Below are positions 10,101-18,109 of a stretch of DNA of 64,000 nucleotides, in pieces (within the stretch, counting starts at the first letter, position 1; each line of letters starts with the position of its first letter). Under the pieces are notes generated by a model. That model saw only the letters and a list, made by a program, of their open reading frames with translations, was not told the origin of the DNA and searched no databases. Location: the NCBI GenBank assembly GCA_022592435.1, contig JABYQS010000026.1, positions 62,001 through 126,000 on the forward strand, given 5' to 3'. The translations under genes and the position numbers were made by a program. The stretch is from Cerioporus squamosus. Its lineage: Eukaryota; Basidiomycota; Agaricomycetes; Polyporales; Polyporaceae.

Positions 10101-10978
10101 GGCAGAGCGGACAGGAGGTCGAGGCGATACATCGCAGGGATGGCGCTGACGAACAGGATGCCGATACCGCCGGCGGCTGAGCGAGGCGAATGTATATGTG
10201 AGCGCAAGCGCGAGGGCGCGGTGATAAGAACGACCGGTAAATGTATTACAGTTGCGGAGGCACGTACCCGTAGCTGCGCTCTGGACTGTACAGTTCTCTT
10301 TAGGACCGAAGGGCCCTCCCAGCAGCCGGCCTAGGATGCCAGACTCCGGGAGAGCCTTGGAGAGCGGCTTGATGATTGCGAAACCAAAGATGGCCTGAGA
10401 CGCGTCCGGACCTTCAGATCGTGGAGCGACATGTACATGGCTATGTCACTTACTCCAAATAGCTGCACACGACCAGGTCAACAATATGATTGCATGGGGC
10501 ACGATGCTTGCTCACCTGAGGGCCGAATGTGAAGCCAGTTTTGAGTCCAAGGTAGATGTTAGAGGCTCCGACTGGGGACAGTGCCATCAGGTTATGCGAT
10601 CACCGGAGTGAGGTACATAACTGCTCACCGACAGCTCCGAGTGCACAGCCGACAATAATAGCTCTGTGGGCCGTGTGGGATCACAACCTCGACACAAGTC
10701 GAGGATATTGACACACCTAAGGGTGAGTTGGTGGGTCTCTTCCATCTCGTCCGGGTCGGGAGGGAATGGCTTTGAGCTGTCGGGCACATAGATTAGTATG
10801 CTGGAGTGCTTGGACAGAGGTCCGGGAGGGCATACATGTCGGGCATGTCGCTCTCGTAGTCATCCACGCCATGGACCGTTTCTCCAGCGACCTTTTTCTC
10901 GTCCGTCAGGGAGCCTTGGGAGCTTTCGGCATGCTGATCTATGGTAAGCTCTGCTTCGAGTTCACTCGCGGAGCGCAT
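1162..10978 (-). CDS. OPT-family oligopeptide transporter, 20 exons, LINE in intron 13
   Basis: Exons (minus strand): 10978-10836, 10776-10717, 10663-10629, 10571-10516, 10462-10454, 10394-10268, 10176-9839, 9775-9688, 9630-9571, 9514-9485, 9431-9291, 9233-9162, 9103-8627, 2163-2028, 1965-1877, 1798-1668, 1586-1549, 1483-1405, 1347-1272, 1208-1162. They total 2232 nt, giving 743 aa, a normal length for the family. Every junction is phase-consistent and no internal stop remains. Family landmarks are NIYLGLKTGF near residue 95, DVNPVTAVAK in the middle, AGSAAQSTDMTG joined across the LINE to DLKTGYLLRAKPRNQF, and a C-terminus ending GCPGFEFCG. OPT proteins are multi-pass membrane proton symporters for small peptides, glutathione or metal chelates; the substrate here is unknown. 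Exon 5 is only 9 nt. The start ATG at 10978 has a favourable GCAGCC context; an upstream 5' UTR intron is possible. Intron 13 spans 6463 bp because of the LINE, so normal expression is uncertain. Confidence 0.88.
2161..2174 (+). repeat. Target-site duplication, LINE 3' copy (functional splice acceptor)
   Basis: CGCCTGACGACGTT, identical to 8547-8560. Read on the minus strand it contains GTCGTCAG followed by GC, the 3' splice site of OPT intron 13. Exon 14 begins at 2163. Confidence 0.95.
2203..2208 (-). terminator. AATAAA polyadenylation motif of the LINE
   Basis: AATAAA on the minus strand, about 10 nt before the A-rich tail. It is in sense orientation within OPT intron 13, so it could also end OPT transcripts early. 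Confidence 0.6.
2749..6702 (-). CDS. LINE ORF2, endonuclease-reverse transcriptase-RNase H
   Basis: The polyprotein has 1317 aa. Residues 1-250 form an APE-like endonuclease (WQQNLNKS, AIQEP, GDFNRHH, SRTDHYPI). The reverse transcriptase spans about 480-800 (WRPIALLNCMSKILSRC, QFGGRAGRTTTDSLH, FLDIKSAFPA, GIDQGCPLS and the catalytic box SMDD at 703-706 in place of the commoner YADD or FVDD). An RNase H domain starts near 1000 (YTDGSD, YEAELAA, LALDNTAA, WVPGHSDIAGNEAADEAAK), and a C-terminal Cys-His motif CPSCGEAAETVEHFLLACP follows. All expected catalytic acidic residues that I can recognise are present. Translation probably depends on termination-reinitiation at the overlapping TAATG. The protein nicks target DNA and copies element RNA in place. 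Confidence 0.95.
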   Translation of the reverse strand: MEAHPPHPTLRIWQQNLNKSLHASDDMLNKVFSSDYDIIAIQEPFLDRLNLARATSHWRVVYPTVHHADGASRTRSILLVSSRLSTNAWNPISIHHPDVTAITIRTTGAATVHLFNLYVDCDHDRAFEAAARATRELRADDSDDDSDDQVVWLGDFNRHHQRWDDPSNEHLFTNTVVERAEVLTDCLDAMGLAMALPAGLPTLEHARTKNHTRPDNVFCTRGILSRMQKCAVDYASRPSRTDHYPIQTVFEVPTAAAAPRARRNFRKVDWGEFDSALAARIEARAFPAAVTSPAEFDTMLDELMEDLQETIAEQVPMTVDTPNTKRWWSKQLGDMRREKERLCRLSFKHRDDRQHPAHDEYRRFRNRYTDHVRAAKNDYWKSWIDSVDAKTIWDANRFLKKGATDGGNARIPPIKAVDATGQPTTLNSNADKGVEFHRTFFLPPGTAPIPSGPYPKPRFTFRPITDDQVRQAICALRGFKAPGPDTIPNEVYKNCVDTLTPVLGILFRATFTLHYYPDRWRVSDTVVLQKPGKTDYTVAKAWRPIALLNCMSKILSRCVADVLVFEAEKSSLLANMQFGGRAGRTTTDSLHLVNKTVKDAWRRGHVASVVFLDIKSAFPAATPERLYHNLRSRGVPAEYVNWLRVKLSGRQTRLKFDDYTTDLFPILSGIDQGCPLSVILYAFYNSDLIDSADVKGGELAVGSMDDVALVVTGKTHAACHAKIRQFMERNGGALDWSRAHNSDFSIDKFGLLNCKSQPWRIGGLGPPLVLSDGTVIPPSDHHRFLGVLVDQALKFRQHVAFAYAKGSRLVALVRRLATARNGLTLAVVRRLYLSVVVPSMLYAADTFLTPVRLPPRRKKRRGSVGNIRRLGMIQRQALLVMTGALRSSPTDALQAHAQLLPFDLLVDKLCHRAAVRLCTLPESHPLAPHVRRAGRRLVQRHTSSLHELLDAYRPFLDYAHTEKIRPVRLPPRWKPLHRVHVNRDRAAAEEDDRRWAQDGAYRIYTDGSDVDGGVGAAAILYAPGRARPRVLHLHLGPSERHTVYEAELAATVLGLELLRTETRCTRRASLALDNTAAIQASTLRSPAAGRYLTDIFHEQVKALKAARPGLRITLRWVPGHSDIAGNEAADEAAKEAARGRSSPAPQLPKQLRKVLPLSASRARQNFKAELDRRAKLRWQTSQRGMRMATIDRSMPSKKYPEMIAALPRRHANLLLQLRTNHVPLQPYLARIGKTLSPTCPSCGEAAETVEHFLLACPTYSLHRAVHFAPLGFTGRKLSVLLNSKDGLHPLFAFVNATGRLRSVFGEIVVPPADDNDD
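6702..8399 (-). CDS. LINE ORF1, gag-like nucleic-acid-binding protein
   Basis: The protein has 565 aa. The N-terminus is Thr/Pro-rich. A charged, coiled-coil-prone stretch follows at roughly 130-200, then an RRM-like region with PVEFDPSD and IVGADWIKP, then three clustered CCHC/CCHH-type zinc knuckles at about 418-480 (CAKCQGYDGHFARECP, CATCAGQHPTSQC, CANCHGDNHAAWDRACP). Such proteins coat the element RNA and form the ribonucleoprotein with ORF2. The stop codon TAA overlaps the ATG of ORF2 as TAATG (6704-6700). Confidence 0.93.
   Translation of the reverse strand: MSKTTPRTASRMGSTPSATPTSTSAREKTPATGTGPMTRRTAPKRPTQQQAFRDAEKDIPDVDAAIQFLQQKTLIPEGDTAVTEASMITGLLHFALGAPAQDLARKGLIAFAYLARELFKQRTEDSIAAAVAERAEEQLTLRLDEHTSKMEAKVEEVVSELEDAKRELREGATKLKEACDWMGQAEAALTAVRAEVQTAGTVRLAGGMSPAPAPVLTLDAAPARTRRAVNLADLLRRQVLVRGAVLDPSSDRSPSDADVLAKAHEALEAMASDGLTPPKDGAIVSAKILAHGDIVFNTSTAAMAKWLGGPTVAVGFSRKLGLKAHVVGRAYKLVAERVPVEFDPSDTAALRAIEEAHGLRSNAIVGADWIKPVAKRFPGQRTAFLLLTLTDVRQANVALKGLSFAGRRVLVRRDMEEPKRCAKCQGYDGHFARECPAEGDTCATCAGQHPTSQCEVRDPAAYRCANCHGDNHAAWDRACPVLRARVRSLALRRVDAGFRFFVTDNPETWVSDEEELARAPPPPTVWSQIQHRFTQADLPPMPALQQSRLDGFVTQPARPPPPRID
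8547..8560 (+). repeat. Target-site duplication, LINE 5' copy (decoy splice acceptor)
   Basis: Identical to 2161-2174. This copy keeps the original branch-region sequence upstream (8561-8626) but is now followed by the LINE leader. Splicing here would read about 40 codons into the element and stop. Confidence 0.93.
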
Positions 10979-11770
10979 GGCTGCCAAGACAGAGCGGCGA
11001 AACCTAGACAGCAAGAGCGAGGGGGGCAAGTGAGAAGAGGCTCCACGACTTCACCTGTTTCAACTTTATGGCAGAGAAGCTCTTGGCGTCACACGAACCC
11101 GGCGCCGGGTCGGCCACCATGAATTGAGGCGACGCACAGGATCGTTTAGAGTCAGAGGTTCGGCGTGAGAAGCTCATCTAGGTATCCAGGTGGTGCTGCG
11201 ACAGATGGCCTGCGCGGTGAGAAGGTCCATCTCCGGATTCGCTTACCATCGGGCGCGTTCGTACGATACATGTCCATGCGCTCGGATTAAAATGAGAAGT
11301 TGACCCTTCAATCGAGGACAGGTGCGGATCCGCGTGAATGTGGGCTCCGAGCACGGCCTTACTGATGTTCATGTGCCTCCGGGTTGGTAGTCTTCTCGAA
11401 GCGTGTTTCATAGACCTCCCGGGCTCGCGTAGCTTCGGAGCTCAACGAAGAGTCTGCATGTCGTCCGGGATATATAGTCGCTGGCATCGGAAGCAATTGG
11501 TGTTAGCATACGGTAAACAAAACAGTTGTAGCGACTTGGTTACCGCAGTTGATTTGATCATGATCAGTTCGCAGAACTGCTCATCAAGGAAGCACGCATT
11601 ACTGAAGAGCATTGTTCGGTTCGTAGACGTCTGAGAGGAGGTAGAGACTCAAATTAAGTACCATCCACTGACGATGGTGGAAGTTCAGAGTACGAGCGCT
11701 CTCAATTTCGGAGGAGTGCCTACGTAGGCGCTAGACAGCTTCAGGTAACAGGTTGGCCTCGAGCCATCGA
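10979..11770. other. OPT upstream region
   Basis: About 0.8 kb between the OPT start and the CACTA-like element. No convincing coding exon or TATA box. It presumably holds the OPT promoter and leader. Confidence 0.5.
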
Positions 11771-11789
11771 CACTGCGGGAAGAAAACGC
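11771..11789 (+). repeat. Left terminal inverted repeat
   Basis: CACTGCGGGAAGAAAACGC. It differs from the right end at positions 5 and 13 only. Confidence 0.8.
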
Positions 11790-11797
11790 GCTGAAAG

Positions 11798-11949
11798 TCA
11801 ATGTGTGGAACATTTAATGGTCAGTGTGTTGTGCGAGGATAATGAACGTACACAACATTGAGTATGCAAGTGAATGAAACTGTATAAATCAATGTCAAAA
11901 ACACTGAATTCGGCCATTTTTCATTGATAACCAATGTTCCCGACATTGA
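11798..11949. repeat. Left subterminal TCAATGT array
   Basis: TCAATGT or its complement ACATTGA at 11798, 11855, 11889 and 11943, with a near match (CCAATGT) at 11931. The block is markedly AT-rich relative to its surroundings. Confidence 0.75.
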
Positions 11950-12159
11950 TTTTCAGCGATCATGACAATGGTCAGAGTTCCTGTCTACAGATAGCATTGG
12001 TCGTCGATCCTGTTCATGCCGCAGTTTGTATAACCACAAAACAACAATTGCATTGTGCAAAGAATGGCTATATACATGTGAATGCCCGAAGCCTTCTACG
12101 ACTACATAGCTGTGGCGCATACCGGAAGGATTCGACGTGGTGAGAAACTCACATGGTAC

Positions 12160-12790
12160 CTCTTCTCCGTGTGCCGGCGGTAGACGACTGGGGACGGCTG
12201 GGCGTCGTCGTGAGTTTGCGCCTTGGCTGATAACTAAGTACGAGAACGCACCCTTGTCGGCTCGGTTCGCTTACTGCCCGCAGCGCCGCGTATTTCGGGG
12301 ATGTTGAAGCACGCGGTGATGCCAGGGCTGGTTGTCCCCTTGAGCCTCCCTGGTCTCGAGTCCTGCATAAACATGAGCGGTGTGATCAGATCCACGCTTA
12401 CCAGATATCAAGACGTAGTTCTGAAGGCTGGAAATGAGGATGCTGGAACGGGGGAGGGGAGAGGCAAACTGTTAGACTGACCTGTATGCGACATCGTCAA
12501 AGGGGCGACATATGACTTGCAACGATGGGTGCGACAGAAGGTCGCAGATGTGCAAGCAATCATGCAACTGGACACGCACCTCAACTTCTTGCACACTCTC
12601 ATGCTCAACAGACTCGAGAGCAAGCGCATATAGTCAGTCTTATTGGCCACCACCAAACCGTGAAGCTCACCAGAGGCATTAAGGAGCATTACCAACGTGC
12701 CTATCCAAACGTCCACGCATTCGCCCTCCTCCTCGTCCTCGTTCTCGTCGTCCTCGTCCGGGTGAAAAGGGACCGCGCGCCTTCATGGAG
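12160..12790 (-). other. Possible coding remnant inside the CACTA-like element
   Basis: On the minus strand an acidic stretch (PDEDDENEDEEEG) runs into VDVWIGTLVMLLNAS and DYMRLLSSLLSMRVCKKLR. It can be joined through a GT-AG intron to ILISSLQNYVLISG. Downstream, TSPGITACFNIPEIRGAAG is also protein-like. I could not assemble one continuous model and recognise no family. It may be a captured host fragment or a decayed accessory gene. Confidence 0.3.
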
Positions 12791-13418
12791 ATCCTTCGGA
12801 GGAGCCCGTTGGAGCGGTGAGTAATACAGCTATTCGCCAGGCTGAGGCTCCAGAAGGGAAGCTAGTGATGAACAATGGAGAATAGGATGGCATGCTGCGA
12901 AGGGGATGATGGTGGTACGAAGTCAAGGACCGGAACGATTTCCTGAAGTCCGGTGTCGAGCGACATCCACACTCCGCTATGCTATGACGTCACCCGTTCG
13001 TCCATCCAAAATGGGATATCTAAGCGCCCCAAGTGCCTGCTCGGCGCTTCGTACTTCACGTCCTGGGCACCGCGACCAGCGGACGTGTCTCACTCTGAGG
13101 CTTACTCCCGTGTCATCTGCCGTCCTCGACAACAACGTACCTACCCTGAAGCAAATTACAGGCATGCATTGTCGTCTTCGGATCCAGGAGTAAGGCCGGT
13201 CACGAAGGGCTGCCACTAGCTAGTCTCTTAGGCTCCGAATCCTCCTGCTCGGCTTTCCACTTCCACTAGTGACTGTTTGTCAGTACTAGACGCTGTCACA
13301 TCTACTCGTAGACTTGTAGTACCGCCTGTATGTTCATAACTGTCGACCAGATGAGTTCAAACAGCTTTGCCGTTGCTCAGAGCATCCCATGGAAAATCAG
13401 TGTTTCGAGCACTGATAG

Positions 13419-13557
13419 TCAATGTGGTAATAAGTGTTCATAACAATGACCACGCCGCAAAATCTAATCAATGTTACAAATGCGTATAATGACTGTACAT
13501 TGATTTTAACTGTGGCTGTGCTCAATGTTATATACACTGTTTGGGGAGCTTCAATGT
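13419..13557. repeat. Right subterminal TCAATGT array
   Basis: Perfect copies at 13419, 13468, 13497 (complement), 13522 and 13551. Spacing is irregular at 24-49 nt. Confidence 0.75.
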
Positions 13558-13577
13558 GAATAACACTGAATTTCAAT

Positions 13578-13596
13578 GCGTTTACTTCCCGTAGTG
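13578..13596 (-). repeat. Right terminal inverted repeat
   Basis: Read on the minus strand: CACTACGGGAAGTAAACGC. Confidence 0.8.
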
Positions 13597-14175
13597 TCGA
13601 TACACTTTCCTCCTTGAACTTTCTTCGCGTTTGCGGCACTTCACAAGGTCTGCATTGCATTGCATGATTTACGACCATCACCATGGTTCTGCCCTACTCC
13701 AGCAGGTCACTTTGTAGTGATTACACGTTTGGCAGTGTACGTACACTGGCATTGGCACGCCGGAGTCCTCGTTGGGCCCGGCCCAACGTGGCGCGATACA
13801 CTATTGGAGGCTACGTTCAACGCGGATCGTTTCAACGCGGATCGTTCGTGTTATTACTTTGGGGACCGGCGGGCGTCCGCGTCACGGTTGTTTGGGGTCG
13901 GTCACTTGAAGGTCATTCCCGATCCCTTGCGATCCTACCCCATGGTCCTACACCGTAGGGCGAGGATGTGTTCCACTTGTGCGACCAAGTTGCTCTTATA
14001 ACGCCGGTCTCTTCCCCAGCGCAGTAGCATGGACTGCGTACATGCCTGTCATCGCTGTGATCTAATGCCGGACCCGATGCGTTGACTCGACCACGGTACG
14101 TATACACTACCTCTGCGAGCTCAGTAGCCTTCCATCTCCTATCCATCTCTCATCCTCTCGGCCCCCTAGCTACAG
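13597..14175. promoter_or_regulatory. GST upstream region with 15-bp tandem duplication
   Basis: At about 13815-13845 the 15-mer TTTCAACGCGGATCG is present as two adjacent copies (the first base of the first copy differs). Its position, 330-360 bp before the GST start, would suit a duplicated regulatory site. No TATA box is obvious. Confidence 0.35.
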
Positions 14176-15154
14176 ATGTCTGGCAAGCAGATCACCTTCT
14201 ATACGGCAGCGGTGAGTATGATTGAACGCTGCTCTGGGGTAGCTCTACTCACCCTCATCTTCTCTGGACAGTACTCCCCATTCTCCGAGAGAGTCGGTCT
14301 TCGGTTGTCGCTGTTGGCGCATGGTGCTGACCTTAGGCCTGTCTCACAGGTGCGCCTGGCGCTGGACGAAGCAGGTGCAACATACACCGTCCACGAGTTC
14401 GACAAAAGTCGTACCAAGCCTGAGTGGTACTACCAGATCAACCCGTTGGGCAAGGCGCGTACTCGACACGAGCCCCTGACTGAGCTCTGACGACTGACCC
14501 CCGACATGCAGATCCCCGCTCTGACGTACGGAGGGCCCGACGTCCCGCCAGACCAGCCTTCTCCGGAGTCCGCGAAGTTGTTCGAGTCGCTCCCCCTGCT
14601 CGAGTTCATCGCCGAGATCTACCCCGAGGCTCAACTCCTGCCAACCGACCCTGTCCTGCGCACCAAAGCCCGCACCTTCATCCAGCTCTATACCAACTAC
14701 GTGCACGACCTGTTCAGGAGCGCCTTCTTCCTCGGGCAGCCCGCCGACCCGATTCTGGAGGCGATCGAGAAGCTACAGCAGGCGCTCGCCCCGACGGGAT
14801 ACGCTGTTGGTCAGTTCTCGATCGCCGACATCGCGGTGGCGCCGTTTCTCATGCGCATGATGCTCTTCCTCAAGACGGATCTGGGAGCGTATAGCGCGGA
14901 GGATGGCCAGAAGATGCGCGAGGCCCTCGGGAGCGAGAGGTTCGCGCGGTTCGGCCGGTACATCCAGGATTTGCACGCGCGGCCGAGCGTCAAGAGAAAC
15001 TGGGACGAGGTTAGTGTGTTATGACGTGCTACTCTGGGTGGTGCCTTGACTGAGATGCGCTTTTGGGTTACAATAGGCTCTCCAGATCGAACTGTGGAAG
15101 GACCATCCCGCTTTCCAGCGCAAGGCTACGAAGGAAGCGGCGACTGCGGCCTAG
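14176..15154 (+). CDS. Glutathione S-transferase
   Basis: Exons 14176-14211, 14272-14292, 14350-14454, 14512-15009 and 15077-15154 give 245 aa. The N-terminal thioredoxin-like domain starts ITFYTAAYSPFSERVRLAL, where the Ser-Pro-Phe-Ser region is the expected active-site position, and continues to NPLGKIPAL, whose cis-Pro forms the glutathione site. The C-terminal all-helical domain contains GQFSIADIAVAPFL, a common GST N-capping motif. The protein conjugates glutathione to electrophiles in the cytosol. Intron 3 (14455-14511) appears to use a GC donor (AAG|GCGCGT); no GT alternative keeps frame. The subclass cannot be assigned by eye. Confidence 0.9.
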
Positions 15155-16080
15155 AGCTGCGGACGAGTCCGATGCTTGTCACCTTCATTCAGATTTGGAT
15201 CGTACAGGCCCCGACTACCTCTCGTGTTGTATGTTAGGTACTCCGGTGCAGGCAAGAATGGTGACGCCAATGCAGCGGACGTTCCTTGCACTTGAACCGC
15301 CAGGCTGGCCTGGTCGACGATGGCATCAACATCTCCGGTGGAATGTTATGCGCGCAGACAGGTATGTCGTGAAGGCACTGGCCGAAGTCTCCGCTCTGAA
15401 CGATGCGAAGTATGAGAACATCAAGGATGTCGGGACACGAGTGTCCTCAGGATGTGATTGATGGGAGTTTATGTGCAGAGCTTGGAAAACGTCATGCCTA
15501 TCATTGCTGACAATATTGGCATGTCGACAGGACATCGCGAATATCTTCGCTGGCCATGATGATCGGGGAGCTGCTTCCAGATGCGCAAGTTCACTTCTAT
15601 AGCGCGACCTAGCGGCGTCTTCGGTCATCATTACATGTTCAGGCACTTGCAGTGCGCAGTTGCTTCCCGGTCCTGCCAATGTCACGTCTGATATTCCCGT
15701 GCCACCCCTTTCAGCATGTCGCTTGGTGAGAAGATGGACCCAGAGTGCAGGCTCACTGATTACACAGTCCACTACTTATCAGAGTCTTGTGCCGCTGAGG
15801 ATCACCATCGTGCGCGGGCGCACATCTGTGCGACGTCTAACCTCCACCATTCGGCGCTCGATGATTCTCGTGCAAGCAGAACAAGAAAAGAACATATCGA
15901 CGAGATAGCCATCAAACACCTGGTCGTGCCCTCAAAACCCAATCAGGCGGACAGCAATCATTCGCACGAGCGAACAGCGTCCGTACATAAGGAGCAGCTG
16001 AGCCATCTCGTGTGCTATCCAGGTTCTATCCTCTACTACGCCATTCCCACACTGAGCCATCCTCTCGTCCAGCTGCCCGA
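15155..16080. other. Intergenic region without recognised gene
   Basis: Only short, stop-interrupted frames are seen. No repeat or RNA gene was recognised. Confidence 0.5.
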
Positions 16081-17423
16081 ATGCGAGACTTGGACTGCCT
16101 TCCCTACGACGTCTGGCATGTCATCTTCCAGCTGGTCTGCACAGACGGTGGGAGAGCCGGGTGCGTGCTCGCACAGACCTCCAAGTCCTTCCGTGCACTC
16201 TCCGCCGCTGCACGCTTCCATTCCCTCGCGCTCTCCAGCGTCACCCAAGTGAAGCACTTCCTCATCTGCCTCCAGCGCATCCACCGCTTCGAACACCCCG
16301 CGCCCTCCCACTCGAGCAGCACGCTGGGCATAGCGGGCGCGGGCGGGACCACGCCGCCCATCCACAACCTCCTCCTCTCCTTCCTTCCAGGCACGTGCGA
16401 CGCCCCGCAGCGCACGTTCCGAAAATGGACCGACTATGCACGCGACGAGCGGTCGCTCGTCTTCCAGCTCGCGAACGACCACCGCACGTGGGCCGCCGCA
16501 AAGACCGCGTGGAACCGCGACTTCATCCTGCACGTCTCGCGCCTGCTCCAGCTCGCCGCGCCCACGCTGCGCTCAGGGAGCTCACCCTGCTCGGGGAGGA
16601 CAGGCTGTTCCTGCGCGTGCAGGGCCCCGGTGCGCTCGTCCCGGGACAGAACGACCCCTCCGACTTCGAGTTCTACGCGGTGCCCGCACCCCCGGCCGAC
16701 AAACCGCCGTTTCCCGCCCTCACGCACCTGCACGTCGTGTTCACGGGGCCCAAACTGCACCCATGGGAGAAGACACTCCCGCGCTGGGCTGCGATAGCCC
16801 CCGCGGTGACGCATCTGCGGATATCGCAAGGCAACGCACGCGTGCCCGCGGTGCTCGGGGAGATGCTGGGCGTGCTTCCTCCTCCGGCAGCGACCCCCAC
16901 CGAAGAGGGCGACGCAGATCCGGAGGCTATCGTGCACGGGCCGCAACCCGGGGCGGAGCTCTTGTATCCAAGTCTGCGCGTCGTCGTCGTGCAACTGTCT
17001 GGGGCGCGGAAGACCAACGCGCCGCAGGATCCGGAGAGGCGCGAGCTGGAGCGGATCCATGACGACTGCTCTTCCGACTTCGAACACTCGACCAGACTCG
17101 TGATCCTGCGCAACCGCGCCTACATGCCTGGATACTGGGAGTCGAGGCTGCAGTGGGAATGGCGCGAGCGCATGGTCGGGGGCGGGGGGTGCTGGACGGA
17201 GAACGAGACTGACGAGGATGCCTGGAAGGTGTTCTCGTTGGAGAAGCAGCCTGGAGCCGGGAAGAGGAGGAAGGGAAAGTCCGAGATGGCCGTCAACGTC
17301 AGAGAACTGCGCGATGGCAGCAGCGACAGCCAGTCGACCGTGTCGGACGCCAGATCCGGGAAGAAGTGGTGGAGAGTCCTGGCTAACGGCATCCCCCATG
17401 TAAGGAAACGTAGTGTAGCGTAA
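16081..17423 (+). pseudogene. F-box-like family member 1, one frame break
   Basis: The ATG at 16081 opens with CLPYDVWHVIFQLVCTDGG, an F-box-like N-terminus, and continues in frame through VSRLLQLAAPTL. The homologous remainder (ALRELTLLGEDRLFLRV to the stop at 17423) is in another frame. The switch lies near 16561-16576. One extra C in the CCC at 16561-16563 would rejoin the frames. A GT-AG intron at 16534-16576 was tested and gives the wrong phase. Relative to paralogue 2 about 20 residues are also missing here. The C-terminal half is Glu/Arg-rich and lacks known motifs. The gene is either decayed or affected by an assembly error. Confidence 0.65.
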
Positions 17424-17962
17424 GCAGAGAGCGGTGGCCGACATTGGAACTGCGCGAGCTGAGTTCGTTGATACGGACACGAACTTGTCTCCCGTAGGCA
17501 GACGATTGGGCGGGCCTATTGAAGGGGGGAGGACGGCCCTACAACTGTGTCAGCAGCGTATGAGCAAGACGACGCACCACAGGATCGTACCGGCTCTGCA
17601 GGCACAGAAGACATGATATTGTGGCGTTCGATGCTTCCCGACGCGACATCGTTGCATGGAGAAGGCAAGAAGACGTTGAAGTATACGCATCCGGAGTTTT
17701 CGTTATCGTACCCACAACGCGAGTCGGACAAGGTATGCACGGAGGATGTTATGAATTGTGTTCTTGTGCTTACTACATGCCTTCTGGACAGGAAAGTACA
17801 CGATATAGCTCTTCGCGCGGGGGCACAGGCAGGGCACGAGGTGCGAGGGAGGCTTGGGGAGGAAACAAGACTGCGACAAGGGTGCGACAGCCGCTCGACA
17901 AGGTTGGACAGCTGTCTCACCGAAGTAAATTGAGTTTCGGAGTTTCAAAGTGGCGCGCGGGG

Positions 17963-17970
17963 GATATAAG
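17963..17970 (+). promoter_or_regulatory. TATA-like box of the RRM gene
   Basis: GATATAAG, 140 bp before the RRM start codon, followed by a pyrimidine-rich leader typical of highly expressed fungal genes. The rest of 17424-18109 shows no coding signal. Confidence 0.5.
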
Positions 17971-18109
17971 GCGCAGCGGGGCCTCGGAAAATTCTCAGGC
18001 CTCTTGCTCTTGACCAGCTCCTGCTTTCCCTGTCCTCGTCCCGGTTCCGTTCGATTTCGATTCTCGTCAAGGTCCCGCTGTACAGTAGCAGTATCGATTC
18101 AATCTCATC

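Larger units (their letters stand above)
11771..13596. mobile_element. Short CACTA-like (CMC/EnSpm) DNA transposon, probably non-autonomous
   Basis: Imperfect terminal inverted repeats begin CACTG (left) and CACTA (right) and match at 17 of 19 positions, with weaker similarity further inward. Both flanks carry TCGA (11767-11770 and 13597-13600); because TCGA is palindromic it may be a target duplication or an extension of the repeat. Just inside each end is an AT-rich block with clustered TCAATGT motifs in both orientations, as expected for subterminal transposase-binding repeats. No transposase is recognisable in the 1.8-kb body, so the element is probably mobilised in trans. The CACTA class is inferred from the ends only; KDZ-type elements of basidiomycetes are an alternative. 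Confidence 0.7.

Noticed and set aside
16534..16576. Short GT-AG intron to explain the F-box-like 1 frame break
   Set aside because: The junction enters the wrong frame and the donor is poor.
16434..17480. 348-codon minus-strand open frame
   Set aside because: Antisense to the F-box-like gene 1, with no family resemblance.
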